From Methylocapsa sp. (GTDB taxonomy: Bacteria > Pseudomonadota > Alphaproteobacteria > Rhizobiales > Beijerinckiaceae), in the NCBI GenBank assembly GCA_003162995.1, contig PLUZ01000211.1, positions 765 to 11,576 on the forward strand: a DNA stretch of 10,812 bases, read 5' to 3'. Below the pieces are notes generated by a model. That model was not told the DNA's origin and ran no database searches. It saw only the letters and a program-made list of their open reading frames with translations. How positions within the stretch are numbered: the stretch's first letter is position 1; each line of letters starts with the position of its first letter. The translations under genes were made by a program, and so were the position numbers. Shown in pieces: positions 6,901-10,812 of this stretch.

Positions 6901-8058
6901 AAGAAAGCGATCGCCGGGCCGAAGGGGTTTAAGCGCGATACCAAGCTCACCAAGGAGATCATCGACGATTACCCGCGCTCGCAGTGGTGGATCTTCGCAG
7001 TCGAGAACGACCGGACGATGGCCGAGCTCGAAGCCATGCGCAAGCAATATGACGAAGCCAAGAAGGGCCTTGAGAGCCGCTTTCTCGACAAGGTCGAAAA
7101 ATTGCAGCGCGGCGATGAATTGCCGCCCGGCGTCATGAAGATGGTGAAAGTCTTCGTGGCGGTGAAGCGCAAGATTCAGCCTGGCGACAAGATGGCCGGG
7201 CGCCACGGCAACAAGGGCGTCGTATCCAAGATCGTGCCGCAAGAAGATATGCCCTTCCTCGCCGACGGGCAGCCGGTGGATATCGTCTTGAACCCGCTTG
7301 GCGTGCCCTCCCGCATGAATGTCGGGCAGATCCTCGAAACCCATCTCGGCTGGGCCTGCGCCGGACTTGGCAAGCAAGTCGGCGAAACGGTGAATGCCTA
7401 TTTGAGGGACAAGAACACAAAGCCGCTGCGTGACAAATTGATCGAGATTTATGAAGCCAAGACGGAAATCATGGAACTTGACGACGAGGCGGTTGTCGAA
7501 CTTGGCGAAAACTTGCGCCGCGGCGTGCCGATCGCAACGCCGGTTTTCGATGGCGCGCGGGAAAAGGATATCGTGGACATGCTGGAGCAGGCCGGTCTCG
7601 ATAGCTCTGGCCAGGTGACACTCTATGACGGACGCACCGGCGAAGCCTTCGATCGTAAGGTGACTGTTGGCTATATCTATATTCTGAAGCTTCATCACCT
7701 TGTCGACGACAAGATCCACGCGCGTTCGATCGGCCCATATAGTCTCGTCACCCAGCAGCCGCTCGGTGGCAAGGCGCAATTCGGTGGCCAGCGCTTCGGC
7801 GAGATGGAGGTCTGGGCGCTCGAAGCTTATGGCGCTGCCTATACGCTGCAAGAGATGCTTACCGTGAAATCCGATGACGTTGCCGGCCGCACCAAGGTTT
7901 ATGAATCGATCGTGCGGGGCGACGATGCTTTTGAATCGGGCATTCCCGAAAGCTTCAATGTGCTCGTCAAGGAGATGCGTTCGCTTTGTCTCAATGTCGA
8001 ACTTACCCAGACAGCGAAACTGCAAAGCCAATTGCCCCCGGCCGAGGCGGCAGAATAG
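3925..8058 (+). CDS. rpoB: DNA-directed RNA polymerase subunit beta
   Basis: RpoB forms one jaw of RNA polymerase and part of the catalytic centre and is the rifampicin target. From ATG 3925 it has 1377 residues, normal for Hyphomicrobiales and longer than the 1342 of E. coli. The N-terminus [16 protein letters not shown]...[15 protein letters not shown] is typical. The rifampicin cluster [20 protein letters not shown] / [10 protein letters not shown] keeps the residues matching E. coli Q513, D516, H526 and S531 (here Q525, D528, H538, S543), so the sequence predicts a sensitive enzyme. [10 protein letters not shown] (E824, D825) matches the E. coli E813-D814 segment. [12 protein letters not shown] carries K1089 and K1097, equivalent to catalytic-centre K1065 and K1073. 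The C-terminus [25 protein letters not shown] is the conserved switch/clamp region. The in-frame start at 3886 adds 13 residues unlike RpoB and has no ribosome binding site. Confidence 0.98.
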   Translation: MAHNMAQTFTGRKRIRKFFGHIREVAEMPNLIEVQKASYDQFLLVNEPEGGRPDEGLQSVFKSVFPISDFSNTALLEFVKYEFEPPKYDVDECRQRGMTFAAPLKVTLRLIVFDVDPDTAARSVKDIKEQDVYMGDMPLMTMNGTFIVNGTERVIVSQMHRSPGVFFDHDKGKSHSSGKLLFAARIIPYRGSWLDIEFDAKDIVHARIDRRRKIPATSILYALGMDGEEILSTFYKTITYKRDKDGWRLPFEPDRMKGMKAALDVLDADTGEVVLEAGKKLTVRSARLLSERGVKFLRAQDEDLHGQYIASDLYNPATGEIFAEAGDEITVKSLAPLIDAGFTELPVLDIDHVNIGPYIRNTLTVDKNSSREEALFDIYRVMRPGEPPTVDTAEAMFHSLFFDSERYDLSAVGRVKMNMRMDLDAADTVRTLRKEDIVAVMRALVDLRDGRGEIDDIDHLGNRRVRSVGELMENQYRLGLLRMERAIKERMSSVDIDTVMPQDLINAKPAAASVREFFGSSQLSQFMDQTNPLSEITHKRRLSALGPGGLTRERAGFEVRDVHPTHYGRICPIETPEGPNIGLINSLATFARVNKYGFIETPYQRLKDSRVTDEVVYLSAMEEAKYYVAQANAPLDAERALTEDLVVCRHSGDVVMVPRERVDFMDVSPKQLVSVAAALIPFLENDDANRALMGSNMQRQAVPLVRADAPLVGTGMESVVARDSGAAIAARRTGFIDQVDATRIVVRATEETDAGKPGVDIYRMMKFQRSNQSTCINQKPLVRVGDYVRKGDIIADGPSTDLGDLALGRNVLVAFMPWNGYNFEDSILLNERIVKDDVFTSIHIDEFEVLARDTKLGPEEITRDIPNVSEEALKNLDEAGIVYIGAEVQAGDILVGKITPKGESPMTPEEKLLRAIFGEKASDVRDTSLRVPPGVQGTIVEVRVFNRHGVDKDERAQAIEREEIERLAKDRDDELAILDRNVYARLMDVLAGKKAIAGPKGFKRDTKLTKEIIDDYPRSQWWIFAVENDRTMAELEAMRKQYDEAKKGLESRFLDKVEKLQRGDELPPGVMKMVKVFVAVKRKIQPGDKMAGRHGNKGVVSKIVPQEDMPFLADGQPVDIVLNPLGVPSRMNVGQILETHLGWACAGLGKQVGETVNAYLRDKNTKPLRDKLIEIYEAKTEIMELDDEAVVELGENLRRGVPIATPVFDGAREKDIVDMLEQAGLDSSGQVTLYDGRTGEAFDRKVTVGYIYILKLHHLVDDKIHARSIGPYSLVTQQPLGGKAQFGGQRFGEMEVWALEAYGAAYTLQEMLTVKSDDVAGRTKVYESIVRGDDAFESGIPESFNVLVKEMRSLCLNVELTQTAKLQSQLPPAEAAE

Positions 8059-8074
8059 AGCGGATAGTTGAAAC

Positions 8075-8100
8075 CGCCCTGCGGGAATGGCCCGCGGGCG
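8075..8100 (+). terminator. GC-rich hairpin between rpoB and rpoC
   Basis: CGCCC (8075-8079) pairs with GGGCG (8096-8100) and GCGGG (8081-8085) pairs with CCCGC (8091-8095), with one bulged T (8080) and a five-base loop. It begins 17 bases after the rpoB stop and is followed by T-rich TTGGCTTTTCATATTT. A full terminator is unlikely because rpoC must be expressed in step with rpoB. It may be a weak attenuator or an mRNA stability or processing hairpin. A second weaker stem, GGGCCT (8125-8130) / AGGCCC (8147-8152), lies just before the rpoC ribosome binding site. Confidence 0.4.
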
Positions 8101-8134
8101 TTGGCTTTTCATATTTCCGGCAAGGGGCCTTTGA

Positions 8135-10812
<2,678 letters not shown>

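Overview
This window is a ribosomal protein / RNA polymerase gene cluster (the bacterial 'rif' region). All genes are on the + strand, in the order nusG - rplK - rplA - rplJ - rplL - rpoB - rpoC (rpoC runs off the right edge). Protein features point to an alphaproteobacterium of the order Hyphomicrobiales (Rhizobiales). These include a GTG-started L10 beginning MDRGEKKE, an RpoB beginning [10 protein letters not shown] after a short MAHN extension, an RpoC beginning MNQEVMNLF, and an RpoB of about 1377 residues. The high GC content and a palindromic intergenic element between nusG and rplK that I recall from methylotrophic Rhizobiales suggest Beijerinckiaceae or Methylocystaceae. That family-level guess is inference.

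Layout. Positions 1-123: AT-richer DNA upstream of nusG with a small inverted repeat and the nusG ribosome binding site. 124-654: nusG. 655-1013: non-coding spacer with a weak terminator-like hairpin, a two-part palindromic repeat element (767-878), and a structured rplK leader that looks like the L1 binding site of 23S rRNA. 1014-2142: rplK and rplA, 4 bases apart. 2143-2710: a 568-base non-coding interval, probably the rplJ promoter plus a long structured L10-type leader with several strong hairpins and an attenuator-like element. 2711-3674: rplJ and rplL. 3675-3924: spacer with two hairpins at the place where an attenuator and processing site lie in E. coli. 3925-8058: rpoB. 8059-8170: short spacer with a GC-rich hairpin. 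8171-10812: the first 880 codons of rpoC.

How the genes work together. NusG couples RNA polymerase to the ribosome. L11 and L1 form the GTPase-centre and L1-stalk parts of the 50S subunit. L10 and L7/L12 form the stalk that recruits translation factors. RpoB and RpoC are the two catalytic subunits of RNA polymerase. In E. coli, L1 and the L10-L12 complex repress their own mRNAs, and read-through from rplL into rpoBC is partial. The non-coding intervals here are large and structured in the places those controls require.

The genes look like ordinary, intact housekeeping genes. I found no novel protein system, mobile gene, tRNA, rRNA or CRISPR array. The items worth a second look are all RNA or DNA structures in the spacers.
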